From Actinomadura pelletieri DSM 43383 (GTDB lineage Bacteria > Actinomycetota > Actinomycetes > Streptosporangiales > Streptosporangiaceae), in contig NZ_RBWU01000002.1 in the NCBI RefSeq assembly GCF_003634705.1, forward strand, positions 744,001-808,000: 64,000 nt of DNA, written 5' to 3'. This document shows, in pieces, positions 47,260 through 55,998 of the stretch (positions are counted from its first letter, which is position 1; each line of letters opens with the position of its first letter). The position numbers and the translations under genes are program-made. The notes beneath the pieces were generated by a model, which was not told the origin of the DNA, did not search any database, and saw only the letters and a list, made by a program, of their open reading frames with translations.

Positions 47260-48051
47260 ATGACCGTGCAGCTGTACGCCAGGGATGTCGGTTCCGGCAC
47301 GCCGCTCGTTCTGCTGCACGCGTTCCCGCTCTCCTCGGCGATGTGGCTGGCCCAACGGGAGGGCCTCGCCCCACGGTTCCGCGTCATCACCCCCGACCTG
47401 CGCGGCTTCGGCGGCTCCCGGCTCGGCGACGACGAACCCTCGGTCGACGCGATGGCCGACGACATCGCCCGCCTGTTCCGGCGCCTCGGTATCGGACGGG
47501 CCGTCGTCGGCGGGCTGTCCATGGGCGGCTATGTGGCGATGGCACTGTGCAGGCGCCACCCCGACCTCGTCCTCGGGCTCGTGCTGGCCGCCACCCGCGC
47601 CGCCGCCGACAGCGAGACCGTCCGGGAGAACCGGTTACGGCAGGCGAGCCGCCTCGACGGCGACGACGGCACACAGGTCCTCGTGGAGGAGGTGCTGCCG
47701 AACCTCGTCGGACCGACCACCTACCGGCAGCGCGCCCTCGTCTACGGACGCGTTCGCGGCCTCGTCCAGGCGACCCCGCCGCACGCCGCCGCATGGGCGC
47801 AGCGCGCCATGGCGGACCGCCCCGAGTCGTTCGCCACGCTCCGCGGCCTCGGCGTACCCGCGCTCGTCATGATCGGGGACGAGGACGCCCTGGCCACCGA
47901 GGAGGAGGCCCGCGCCATGTCCGAGGCGATACCGAACGCGGAACTGCTCGTCATCCCGCGCGCCGGACACCTGTGCGCCGTCGAGCAACCCGACCTGTTC
48001 AACCAGGCCGTCGCCGAGTTCACCGCCGCGCTGGCCCGCACCAGCCACTGA
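47260..48051 (+). CDS. Alpha/beta hydrolase (enol-lactonase/BphD-like)
   Basis: A 263-residue alpha/beta hydrolase: oxyanion motif LLHAFPLSSAMW, nucleophile elbow GGLSMGGYVAM, acid in MIGDEDALATEEEA and final histidine in RAGHLCAVEQPDLFN. This is the family of 3-oxoadipate enol-lactonases and related esterases. No catabolic genes are adjacent, so the assignment stays at family level. Confidence 0.83.
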   Translation: MTVQLYARDVGSGTPLVLLHAFPLSSAMWLAQREGLAPRFRVITPDLRGFGGSRLGDDEPSVDAMADDIARLFRRLGIGRAVVGGLSMGGYVAMALCRRHPDLVLGLVLAATRAAADSETVRENRLRQASRLDGDDGTQVLVEEVLPNLVGPTTYRQRALVYGRVRGLVQATPPHAAAWAQRAMADRPESFATLRGLGVPALVMIGDEDALATEEEARAMSEAIPNAELLVIPRAGHLCAVEQPDLFNQAVAEFTAALARTSH

Positions 48052-48076
48052 GCCGGCCCGGGGGGCGCACGGGCCG

Positions 48077-50080
48077 CTACATCGTCTCCTGACGCGGCAT
48101 GACGACCTCGCGGATCAGCAGCGAGATCGCCGCGGCCGTCGGGATCGCGAGCAGCGCGCCGACCACACCGAGCAGCGTCCCGCCGATCAGCGCCGCCACG
48201 ATCGTCACCGCGGGCTGGACGTCGACGGTCCGCTTCATCACACGCGGATAGACGACGTAGTTCTCCACCTGCTGGTAGATCAGATAGAACACCGCACAGA
48301 TGATCAGATCGGTGAGGTTTCCGGTCAGGAACGCGAGCAGGCAGACGACGACCGCGCCGATCGTGGCGCCGATCAGCGGGATCAGGTCCGTCACCGCGAC
48401 GATCAGCGCGAGCGCGAGGGCGTACTTCACCCCGACGATCGACAGGAAGACATAGGACGTCGTGCCCGCGATGAACGCGATCGTGAACTGCCCCGCGACA
48501 TAGCCGCCGATCCGGTCGAGGATCTCGTCGCCGAGCAGCGCGACCCTGGCCCGCCGGGACCGCGGCGCCAGCTGGTAGAAGAACGTCTTGATCTGCGGCA
48601 GCGAACTCATGAAGTACAGCGTCAGGATCAGAATGGTGATCGTCTGGAAGACGCCGTTGACCGCGACCTTGCCGATACCGGTGGCGATGTCGGTGAGGCC
48701 GTCCTGGAAGCCGTCGCTGTTGACGGTCTTCTCGGCGCGTTCCAGCAGCCCGTACCGCTTGTCCCAGTCGGCCAGCGTCTTGTTGTCCTGCAACTGCCCG
48801 ACGAACTCGGGGATCTTGGTGCGCAGCTCGGTGACCTGCTCGGACACCGGCTGGACGAGTGAGGCGACGAACCCGGCGAAGAACAGGATCACGCCCATGA
48901 ACACCGTCGCGACCGCCGCTCCGCGCGGCAGCCCGAACCTGCGCAGCCGCTCCACCGCCGGATTCAGCCCGACCGCGAGGAACATCGCGACGACGATCAT
49001 CACGATCACGGACTTGGCGTTGGTGGCGGCCTGCACCAGCATCCACGCGGTGATGACACCGAGCGCGGCGGTGAACCCGAACACGAACGGGTGGGCCCGG
49101 CCGAGCGGCTCGCCGGGCCGTCCGAACGGGAAGCGGTGGTCGACGCCCGCCTCGCGCCTGCGCTGTTCGACATCGTGCGCCGGGTCGGGCGCCTCCGGCT
49201 CATGCGCCACCCGCCGGCGCGTCAGCCGTTCGCGGACCAGCCGTCCGCCCGCCGGGGGCTCCGCCGGGAGGTTGACGGGACCGCCGGTCGCGGGGTCACG
49301 TTCCCCGACGGGCTCGTCGGTCTCCTCGGGAATCAACGCCCCGCTGTCCGCGACGGCCTCCTCGGACTCTTCATCGGCTCCGACGGCGGCCTCGCCCGTC
49401 CGGCCCGGCGCCGTCCGGCCGTGAGGCTCGGTGTCGGTGTCGCTGCCCGCGGCGGGCTCCTCGGCAGGGTCTCTAACGGGTTCGGTGGCGGCCTTGCCCG
49501 TTCGGCCTGGCTGCGTTCGGCCGTGAGGCTCGGTGTCGGCGTCAGTGTCGGTGGCGGCCGCTTCGGGGGCGTCGGTGGCGCTGTCCGCGACCGGCTCCTC
49601 GACAGGGTCTCTAACGGGTTCGGGGGCGGCCTCGCCCGTCCGGCCCGGCTGCGTCCGGCCGTGAGGCTCGGCGTCGGTGTCGCTGCCCGCGGCGGGCTCC
49701 TCGGCAGAGTCTCTAACAGGTTCGGTGGCGGCCTTGCCCGTCCGGCCTTGCTGCGTCCGGCTGTGCGGCTCGGTGTCGGTGTCGCTGTCCGCGACCGGCT
49801 CTTCGGCAGGGTCTCTAACAGGTTCGGTGGCGGCCTTGCCCGTCCGGCCCGGCTCCGTCCGGCTGTGAGGGTCGGTGTCGGCGTCCGCCTCAAGGGCCTC
49901 GGTGCCGGGGGCGTCGGTGGCGCTGTCGGCGGTCTCGGTGTCGTCGGCGGGTGGGGTGGGAGCGGGCACCCTGCCGTCGGTGGCCGGGCGTGCGTCATCG
50001 GCTCGCGCCTGCGCGCCTTTGTCGTTGGCGGTCTCGTCGGGCACGCCGCTCTCCTCTTCCGTCCGGCCGCGGTCGCTCAC
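48077..50080 (-). CDS. AI-2E-family transporter with acidic repeat tail
   Basis: A 667-residue membrane protein. Residues about 320-660 form the AI-2E/PerM permease domain with about eight helices (LIPLIGATIGAVVVCLLAFL, VENYVVYPRVMKRTVDVQPA, IGGTLLGVVGALLAIPTAAA). Residues 1-310 are a disordered acidic region in which a 34-residue unit (PHxRTxPGRTGxAA.EPVRD..EEP) occurs five times. The family includes quorum-signal exporters and sodium/proton antiporters, so the transported substrate is open. GTG 50080 is the only reasonable start. Confidence 0.85.
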   Translation of the reverse strand: MSDRGRTEEESGVPDETANDKGAQARADDARPATDGRVPAPTPPADDTETADSATDAPGTEALEADADTDPHSRTEPGRTGKAATEPVRDPAEEPVADSDTDTEPHSRTQQGRTGKAATEPVRDSAEEPAAGSDTDAEPHGRTQPGRTGEAAPEPVRDPVEEPVADSATDAPEAAATDTDADTEPHGRTQPGRTGKAATEPVRDPAEEPAAGSDTDTEPHGRTAPGRTGEAAVGADEESEEAVADSGALIPEETDEPVGERDPATGGPVNLPAEPPAGGRLVRERLTRRRVAHEPEAPDPAHDVEQRRREAGVDHRFPFGRPGEPLGRAHPFVFGFTAALGVITAWMLVQAATNAKSVIVMIVVAMFLAVGLNPAVERLRRFGLPRGAAVATVFMGVILFFAGFVASLVQPVSEQVTELRTKIPEFVGQLQDNKTLADWDKRYGLLERAEKTVNSDGFQDGLTDIATGIGKVAVNGVFQTITILILTLYFMSSLPQIKTFFYQLAPRSRRARVALLGDEILDRIGGYVAGQFTIAFIAGTTSYVFLSIVGVKYALALALIVAVTDLIPLIGATIGAVVVCLLAFLTGNLTDLIICAVFYLIYQQVENYVVYPRVMKRTVDVQPAVTIVAALIGGTLLGVVGALLAIPTAAAISLLIREVVMPRQETM
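49376..49879 (-). repeat. Coding tandem repeats in AI-2E N-terminus
   Basis: Five units begin at residues about 71, 105, 139, 185 and 219 (period 34, one 46), i.e. 102- and 138-bp DNA repeats. They all stay in frame and encode an acidic R/T/G/E/P-rich disordered linker, possibly crossing or anchoring to the wall or cytoplasmic partners. Confidence 0.85.
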
Positions 50081-50127
50081 CCGGCCCGCCGGCCGGGTCC
50101 CGGATCAAGCACTACGTGGTGAGACGT

Positions 50128-50166
50128 AGGAAAGCCTAGAGGCGTTCGCGACCTCTAGGCTTTCCT
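50128..50166 (-). terminator. Terminator-like hairpin after the FilP-like gene
   Basis: A 15-bp perfect inverted repeat (AGGAAAGCCTAGAGG and its complement) with a 9-nt loop, 35 bp beyond the reverse-strand coiled-coil gene. Arms end in TTTCCT, giving weak T content on both strands. Confidence 0.75.
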
Positions 50167-50200
50167 GTTGCTCGTCGACCGTGTCACACGGCCGGTGGGA

Positions 50201-51538
50201 TCACTCCTGCCACCAGTCCTCGTCGTCCTCCTCGGACTTCTTGGCCTGGCTCTGCTTGGCGGGTGCCGCCTTGCCCGCGGGCTGGGCGGCGGGCTGCTGC
50301 TTCGGCTGGGCCTGCTGCGACGGGGCCGGCTTGGGGTCGGCCGCGGGAATGGCGGCCTTCTCCGGGGGCGCGGCCAGCTCGGCGTCGCCGCCGAGGTTCG
50401 GTGCGACACCGCCGATGAGCTGGCGCAGCTGGTTGAGGTGGCTGGTGATGCTGTCGCGCTGCCGGGTGAGCTCGTCGACCTGGCGCTGCGCCGCCGTCCG
50501 GACGCGGTCGGCCTCGGCCTTGGTCTCGGCGAGCAGCTGCTCGGCCTGCGACTTGGCCTCGGCGATGACGTTGTCGGAGTTCTTGCGGGCGTTGGCCATG
50601 AGCTGCTTGGCGTGCGAGTCGGCCTCGCGCCGGGTCTGCTCGGCCTGCTGGGTCGCCTTGGCGGCCCGCTGCTCGGCGGACGCGGCGCGCTGCTCGGCCT
50701 CGGCGACGAGCTTCTGCGTGGCGGCCTGGGCGGCGGAGTGCCGTTCGGCGTCCTGCCGGTCGGCCTCCTCGCGGCGGGCGGCCAGCTGGATCTCGAACTC
50801 GGCCTCCGCCTGGGCGCGCTGGGCCTCGCTCTCCTCCAGGATGCGCTGCGCCTGCGCCCGCATCTCGTCGGCCTGCCGCTTGGCGGTCGTGAGGATCTCG
50901 TCGCGCTCCCGCTTGGTGGACGCCCGGAGCTGGGCGACCTCCCGCTCGGTCGTGGTGCGCAGCTTGGCGATCTCGCGTTCGGCACCGGCGCGCTTCTCGG
51001 CGACCTCGTGGTCGGCCGTGGCGCGCAGCTTGGCGACCTCCCGTTCGGTCGTGGAGGTCAGCTCGTCGGCCTCCCGCCGGGCCGAGGTGCGCACGTCGTC
51101 GGCCTCGCGCTCGGCCGCGTTGCGCATCTCGTCGCACTCGCGCTGCGCGATGGCGCGCAGCTCGGCGGCGTCGTTCTCGGCGTTGGCGCGCTGCTCGGCG
51201 GCGTCGACCTTGGCCGCCGCCTTGATCTCGTTCGCCTCGGACCGCGCGGCCTGGACGAGTTCGGTGGCCTGCTCCTCGGCGAGCCGGAGCAGCTGCTCGA
51301 TGCGGGCGCCGAGACCGGAGTAGGTGGGACGCTCCTGTTCCTGGAGCTGGCGATGCGCGTCCGACAGCTCCCGCTGGAGCGCCTGGGTCTGCTCGCGGGT
51401 CTGCCGTACCTCGTTGTCGAGCGATTTGATGTGCTCGTCGACCTGGTGCCGGTCGTAGCCGCGAAGCACCACGTCGAACTCGCGTGGGGGCGTGTCCTCA
51501 AAGAAATTGCTGAGCTGGGCGTCGATGTCGGACTGCAT
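50201..51538 (-). CDS. DivIVA/FilP-Scy-like coiled-coil cytoskeletal protein
   Basis: A 445-residue protein. The N-terminal DivIVA-like segment (FEDTPPREFDVVLRGYDRHQ, then VDEHIKSLD) is followed from about residue 40 to 370 by an almost continuous coiled coil rich in A, E, R and Q with a repeated EREVAKLRA/EREIAKLRT pattern. A proline/alanine/glutamine tail ends with an acidic EEDDEDWWQE. This fits the Streptomyces polar-growth filament proteins FilP and Scy, which lie beside mce and thiolase genes as here. It should support hyphal tip extension or stiffness. ATG 51538 begins MQSDIDAQLSNFF. Confidence 0.83.
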   Translation of the reverse strand: MQSDIDAQLSNFFEDTPPREFDVVLRGYDRHQVDEHIKSLDNEVRQTREQTQALQRELSDAHRQLQEQERPTYSGLGARIEQLLRLAEEQATELVQAARSEANEIKAAAKVDAAEQRANAENDAAELRAIAQRECDEMRNAAEREADDVRTSARREADELTSTTEREVAKLRATADHEVAEKRAGAEREIAKLRTTTEREVAQLRASTKRERDEILTTAKRQADEMRAQAQRILEESEAQRAQAEAEFEIQLAARREEADRQDAERHSAAQAATQKLVAEAEQRAASAEQRAAKATQQAEQTRREADSHAKQLMANARKNSDNVIAEAKSQAEQLLAETKAEADRVRTAAQRQVDELTRQRDSITSHLNQLRQLIGGVAPNLGGDAELAAPPEKAAIPAADPKPAPSQQAQPKQQPAAQPAGKAAPAKQSQAKKSEEDDEDWWQE

Positions 51539-51899
51539 GTGGCTCAATCCTGATGTGACGGGGCTACCAGTGGTTCCGGGGACCGGTTGATCGCCTGGCA
51601 CGACGGCATGACGGGCTCCATGAACGGGCTCAGTGCCCCAGACCTCTTCCGGCAGATGAAGCCTACTCCCGACACTGCCGTGTTGGGGGTTCATCTTGAC
51701 ACGCTGCGTGGTTTGTTCGTGTTTGTGAGCGCCCTCACCAGCCCCGGGACGGCCCACGGAAGGGTCGAGCAAATGCACCAGAAGTGTCCGAACAGTCACA
51801 GAGCAGCGGTCCGGGGCGTCCGGCCCGACTCCGTGTATCGAACACGTCACGATCGGGCCGGACCCGCCCGCAGGCCCCGTGCCGGTTGGCCTGGGAAGA
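51539..51899. other. Intergenic region, promoter DNA
   Basis: 361 bp upstream of the reverse-strand FilP-like gene. TAGGCT on the reverse strand (51665-51660) could be a -10 box for it. No gene or stable hairpin is evident. Confidence 0.35.
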
Positions 51900-52334
51900 T
51901 CATGTAGGGCGTCGGCGCTTCTGCACGAGCTCGGTCAGCACGCCGTGGCAGTCCTTCGGATGCAAAAAGTTGATCAAAGAACCCATCGATCCGCCGCGCG
52001 GCGCGTCGTAGAGCACGCGCACGCCCTTGCCCGCGATCCCGGCCGCCTCGTCGGCGACGTCCCCGTCCGTTCCGAACGCGATGTGATGGACGCCCTCACC
52101 GTTTTTCGCCAGCCACTTCGCGACCGCCGAGTCCTCCCGAATCGGCTCGATGAGCTGCAAATACGTCGCCGCGCCGTCCCCGGTGTCGTTGATCTTCAAC
52201 ATGCACTCCCGGACGCCCTGCTCCTCGTTCACCTCGAAATGTGCATTCGTGAAGCCGTAGGTGGACCGGTAGAACTCGACGGTCGCCTCGAGATCGTGAC
52301 AGGCGATGCCGATGTGGTCGATACGCGTCAACAT
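51900..52334 (-). CDS. mce: Methylmalonyl-CoA epimerase
   Basis: A 144-residue vicinal-oxygen-chelate enzyme interconverting the R and S forms of methylmalonyl-CoA. Metal ligands lie in [23 protein letters not shown] and the late glutamate in VLTELVQ. It supplies the B12-dependent mutase pathway from propionyl-CoA. It is divergent from the thiolase gene with 105 bp between them. Confidence 0.93.
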   Translation of the reverse strand: MLTRIDHIGIACHDLEATVEFYRSTYGFTNAHFEVNEEQGVRECMLKINDTGDGAATYLQLIEPIREDSAVAKWLAKNGEGVHHIAFGTDGDVADEAAGIAGKGVRVLYDAPRGGSMGSLINFLHPKDCHGVLTELVQKRRRPT

Positions 52335-52439
52335 GGGTCTTCTCCCTACTCGGGCATACAGAGGGGGCCGGACGGAACCGAACGGTGTTCTCCTGGGTAT
52401 GGTGACAAACGTCGCCGCCCTTCGCTCTGGAGGCCCCAC

Positions 52440-53630
52440 ATGATCTCCACATCCGTGATCGTCGCCGGTGCGCGCACCCCGATCGGCCGCCTGATGGGCG
52501 CGCTGAAGGACTTCTCCGCGGTCGACCTCGGCGCGCATGTCGTCAGGGCGGCGTTGGAGCGCGCCGGGGTGTCCGGCGACCAGGTGCAGTACGTGATCCT
52601 CGGGCAGGTGCTCCAGGCGGGGGCCGGGCAGATCCCGTCCCGGCAGGCGGCGGTCAAGGCGGGCATCCCGATGAGCGTCCCGTCGCTCACCATCAACAAG
52701 GTGTGCCTGTCCGGGCTGGACGCGATCGCGCTCGCCGACCAGCTGATCCGCGCGGGCGAGTTCGACATCGTCGTGGCGGGCGGCATGGAGTCCATGACCC
52801 AGGCCCCGCACCTGCTGCCGAAGTCGCGCGGCGGCTACAAGTACGGATCCGTCGAGCTTCTCGACCACATGGCCCACGACGCGCTCACCGACGCCTACGA
52901 AGGCATCTCGATGGGCGAGTCGACCGAGCGCTACAACGCCAAGTTGAACATCTCCCGCGAGGAGCAGGACGAGTTCTCCGCCCGTTCGCACCAGCGCGCC
53001 GCCGCCGCCATCAAGAACGGCGTGTTCGACGCCGAGATCGCCCCCGTCGAGGTACCGCAACGGCGCGGCGAGCCGGTCGTGTTCGCCACCGACGAGGGCG
53101 TGCGCGGCGACACCACCGTCGAGTCCCTCGCCAGGCTCCGTCCCGCGTTCGGCGCGGACGGGACGATCACCGCCGGTTCGTCCTCGCAGATCTCCGACGG
53201 CGCCGCCGCGGTCGTCGTGATGTCGAAGGCGAAGGCCGAGGAGCTCGGTCTGCCCTGGCTCGCCGAGATCGGCCCGCACGGCAACGTCGCCGGCCCGGAC
53301 ACCTCGCTCCAGTCCCAGCCGTCCAACGCGATCAAGCACGCCCTCGACAAGGCCGGTTTGGACGTCGCCGATCTCGACCTCATCGAGATCAACGAGGCGT
53401 TCGCGTCCGTGGGCGTCCAGTCGATGCGCGACCTCGGGGTCGGACCCGAGAAGGTCAACGTCAACGGCGGCGCGATCGCGCTCGGCCACCCGGTCGGCAT
53501 GTCCGGCGCCCGCATCGTCCTGCACCTGGCGCACGAGCTGAAGCGCCGCGGCGGCGGAACCGGTGCCGCGGGCCTGTGCGGCGGTGGCGGCCAGGGCGAC
53601 GCCCTCATCCTCCGGGTGCCCTCGTCCTGA
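52440..53630 (+). CDS. Acetyl-CoA C-acetyltransferase (thiolase)
   Basis: A 396-residue thiolase. The acyl-binding cysteine is in [14 protein letters not shown] (about residue 88). The catalytic elements [22 protein letters not shown] and [11 protein letters not shown] complete the active site. It condenses or cleaves acetoacetyl-CoA. ATG 52440 follows GGAGGCCCC. The neighbouring mce gene and the order match Streptomyces. Confidence 0.95.
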   Translation: MISTSVIVAGARTPIGRLMGALKDFSAVDLGAHVVRAALERAGVSGDQVQYVILGQVLQAGAGQIPSRQAAVKAGIPMSVPSLTINKVCLSGLDAIALADQLIRAGEFDIVVAGGMESMTQAPHLLPKSRGGYKYGSVELLDHMAHDALTDAYEGISMGESTERYNAKLNISREEQDEFSARSHQRAAAAIKNGVFDAEIAPVEVPQRRGEPVVFATDEGVRGDTTVESLARLRPAFGADGTITAGSSSQISDGAAAVVVMSKAKAEELGLPWLAEIGPHGNVAGPDTSLQSQPSNAIKHALDKAGLDVADLDLIEINEAFASVGVQSMRDLGVGPEKVNVNGGAIALGHPVGMSGARIVLHLAHELKRRGGGTGAAGLCGGGGQGDALILRVPSS

Positions 53631-53659
53631 CCGGGGCCGCGCGGCGGTGAACCGACGAG

Positions 53660-54331
53660 TCACCGGGAGCCGATGTTGACGGTGACGGTCGTGAAGCCGA
53701 GGGCCCTGAGCATGTTCTCCAGCATCGTCTTGGTGTTGGCGTCGGCGCGTTCCTTGAGGCCGCTCTGCGCGGCGGCCGTCTGAATCTTCTGCGCCGCCAG
53801 AACGTACATCTGCTGCTGGTTGCTCGGGTTGTCGCTGAAGAAGTCGCCGAAACGGTCGAACAGGCCGCGTTCGGTGGCGTAGACGTAGCTGTGCTTGGTG
53901 TCCAGGTTGGTCTTGTCCAGTTGGGCGTGCGGCAGCGTGAGGGTCGCGGCCGTCCGGTCGGCGTTCACCTTCACGGCGCCGGAACCCAGCTTCGAGAAGT
54001 CGACGTAGGCGTCCACGGAACCGTTGCCGACGAACAGGGTGCGTTTGCCGCGCAGCGCGCTCGGCAGGAACTTGGCGTCCTTCTCCAGGTCGACGATGAC
54101 CTGGAAGTTGCCGCTCGCCGCCTCGTAGCGGTGCAGGTCGCGGATCGACTTCAGCAGGACGGGCCCGCTGCGGTCCTTGGTCTCCTCGGCGAACGGGTTC
54201 AGCCAGCCGGGAAGGCCGCGCCAGACCTGCTGGACCACCAGCACGGCGGCGATCGTCGCCACGACGAGCAGCACGGGGACGAGCAGCCCGCGCCGGGGCC
54301 GCACGGGATTCGAAGACGCGTCCTTGTCCAT
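53660..54331 (-). CDS. DUF4230 membrane-anchored protein
   Basis: A 223-residue protein with an N-terminal membrane helix (about 15-38) and an extracytoplasmic DUF4230 domain (VLLKSIRDLHRYEAASGNFQ, YVDFSKLGSGAVKVN, LPHAQLDKTNLD). Proteins of this family are found across bacteria without assigned function. Its start lies 114 bp from the divergent DUF3817 gene. Confidence 0.8.
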   Translation of the reverse strand: MDKDASSNPVRPRRGLLVPVLLVVATIAAVLVVQQVWRGLPGWLNPFAEETKDRSGPVLLKSIRDLHRYEAASGNFQVIVDLEKDAKFLPSALRGKRTLFVGNGSVDAYVDFSKLGSGAVKVNADRTAATLTLPHAQLDKTNLDTKHSYVYATERGLFDRFGDFFSDNPSNQQQMYVLAAQKIQTAAAQSGLKERADANTKTMLENMLRALGFTTVTVNIGSR

Positions 54332-54445
54332 CTATCGGATCTTCCCGGAAGAACCGGTCCGTATCTGGCGGGACGGTGAGGTCGGTGTGAGCGAAGCCAT
54401 AGCGCGGCCCGAAACCCGGGCACGAGCAGGCGCGTTCCATCGGGC

Positions 54446-54748
54446 GTGGACATGGTGCGTGTATTTCGTTACGTCTCCCTCGCCGAGGCGGTCTCCTTCC
54501 TGGTGCTGCTGTTGGTCGCGATGCCGCTGAAGTACGGCGCGGACGCGCACGCGGGAGTCCAGGTGGTGGGACCGACGCACGGAGCCCTGTTCATCGCCTA
54601 CATCGGGCTCGTGTTCGTCGTCCGCTCGCGACTCGGATGGAACCTCAAGCGGACGGTGCTGGCCCTGGCCGCGGGTGTGCTGCCGGTCGCGCCGTTCTTC
54701 GTGGAGCGCTACTGGGCGAAGCGTCCCGTGTCGGCCCCGGCGTCGTAG
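54446..54748 (+). CDS. DUF3817 membrane protein
   Basis: A 100-residue protein with three membrane helices matching DUF3817 (FRYVSLAEAVSFLVLLLVAM, GPTHGALFIAYIGLVF, ERYWAKRP end). GTG 54446 and ATG 54452 are both possible. Its last 40 bp overlap the convergent permease gene, which is more than the usual few bases. Confidence 0.8.
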   Translation: MDMVRVFRYVSLAEAVSFLVLLLVAMPLKYGADAHAGVQVVGPTHGALFIAYIGLVFVVRSRLGWNLKRTVLALAAGVLPVAPFFVERYWAKRPVSAPAS

Positions 54749-55998
54749 AGACGCGGGTGCTCGAACGGCCGGAAGTTCACCGGCCCCAGCGTGCAGTCGC
54801 GGTAGGCGGCGAAGTGAACGCGTAGCCAGGAGCGGCGCCGGGCCTCACTCCAGGAGGCGAAGCGGCGCCCGGTCTGCGCGTCGGGAACGCTCGGCGGATC
54901 GTCGCCGAGGAGCCAGGCGTCGACCAGTTCGCGGTACCGGTTCGGCGGGTCGGTGCAGGTGCGGGCGTCCTTGAGGGTCTCGCTGATCTGCCGGACCGCC
55001 CGCGCGGCGTACCCGGGTGCCAGGGTCTCGTCGAGATGGACGGTGGCGACGCCGTCCTCGACCGTGAGAGGAGCCCACGCCGGACGCTGCTCCACCGTCG
55101 TGAACGCGCCGGGCGTTCCGTCCAGCCGCGCGGCGAGCGGGGTGGCCGCCGCGATCAGTCTGGGCAGCGCGTCCCGGAGCGCGGGGTGGACGCAGACGGT
55201 CAGCGGCCAGTCGCGGCACACCGGTTCGGCCGCCACGGGGGTGACCGTCCCGTCGGAACGGTGGAGGCCGAGCGTGGCGGCGCCGGTCGCGCCGAGGGCG
55301 ACGACGAGGGGCAGGACGATCAGGAGCCGCCGCGTCGCCCACATCACGTAGCCGAGGATCAGCGCGGTCGTCAGCCCGGCCGCCCAGGTGAGCTGGTCGA
55401 CGAGGATCTCGGGACGCAGCGTCGTGAACAGGGCGATGTGGTCGAACGCCGCCGGCGGAAGCAGGCTCCACCACGACACGCCGGGGACGCGCGCCGCGGC
55501 CCACACCGCCGCCACCGTGAGGACCAGGGCGGCCGTCGCGCGGTGCGGGATGAGACGTCCCGTCAGGTAGCCGACGACGACGTGCAGGACGAGGGAGCCC
55601 GCGCCCGCGACCACGCCCAGCGGATGCGGATGCCCGGCCTCCGACTGGGCGAGGGTGGCGGCGACGACCACGACCGTCACCGCCGCGTAGGAGACCAGCG
55701 CGGCGGCCGACAGCAGCAGCAGGTCGAACAGGACGCCCGTGGCGGGCGAGCGCGCCGTGAGGTCGCGCAGATAGTCGAGCGGACGTTCCCGCACCGCCGT
55801 CCACGCGGCGAGGGCCGCGGCGACGGGACCGAGGAACCGGACGGCGTTGACCAGCGCCACGACGGTGTTGTCCCAGTACGCGACCGGGCACAGCGACATC
55901 GCGGCGGCCACCGTGCCGACCACGGTGAGGACCGGCACCGCGACCAGCAGTGCCGTGCGACGGGCGTCCAGCCGGAGCACCCGCCCGAGGTCAGACAC
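54709..55998 (-). CDS. ABC-type membrane protein, partner of downstream-type ATPase
   Basis: A 429-residue integral membrane protein. Residues 1-245 hold six or seven helices; residues about 250-429 are a soluble domain with cysteines (EPVCRDWPLTVCVHP, KDARTCTDPP). Translation overlaps the ATPase gene by 8 nt, so the pair form one unit. I recognise no specific family. The large C-terminal soluble domain, probably extracytoplasmic, is not typical of simple ABC permeases and resembles nothing I can name. Substrate unknown. Confidence 0.65.
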   Translation of the reverse strand: MSDLGRVLRLDARRTALLVAVPVLTVVGTVAAAMSLCPVAYWDNTVVALVNAVRFLGPVAAALAAWTAVRERPLDYLRDLTARSPATGVLFDLLLLSAAALVSYAAVTVVVVAATLAQSEAGHPHPLGVVAGAGSLVLHVVVGYLTGRLIPHRATAALVLTVAAVWAAARVPGVSWWSLLPPAAFDHIALFTTLRPEILVDQLTWAAGLTTALILGYVMWATRRLLIVLPLVVALGATGAATLGLHRSDGTVTPVAAEPVCRDWPLTVCVHPALRDALPRLIAAATPLAARLDGTPGAFTTVEQRPAWAPLTVEDGVATVHLDETLAPGYAARAVRQISETLKDARTCTDPPNRYRELVDAWLLGDDPPSVPDAQTGRRFASWSEARRRSWLRVHFAAYRDCTLGPVNFRPFEHPRLYDAGADTGRFAQ

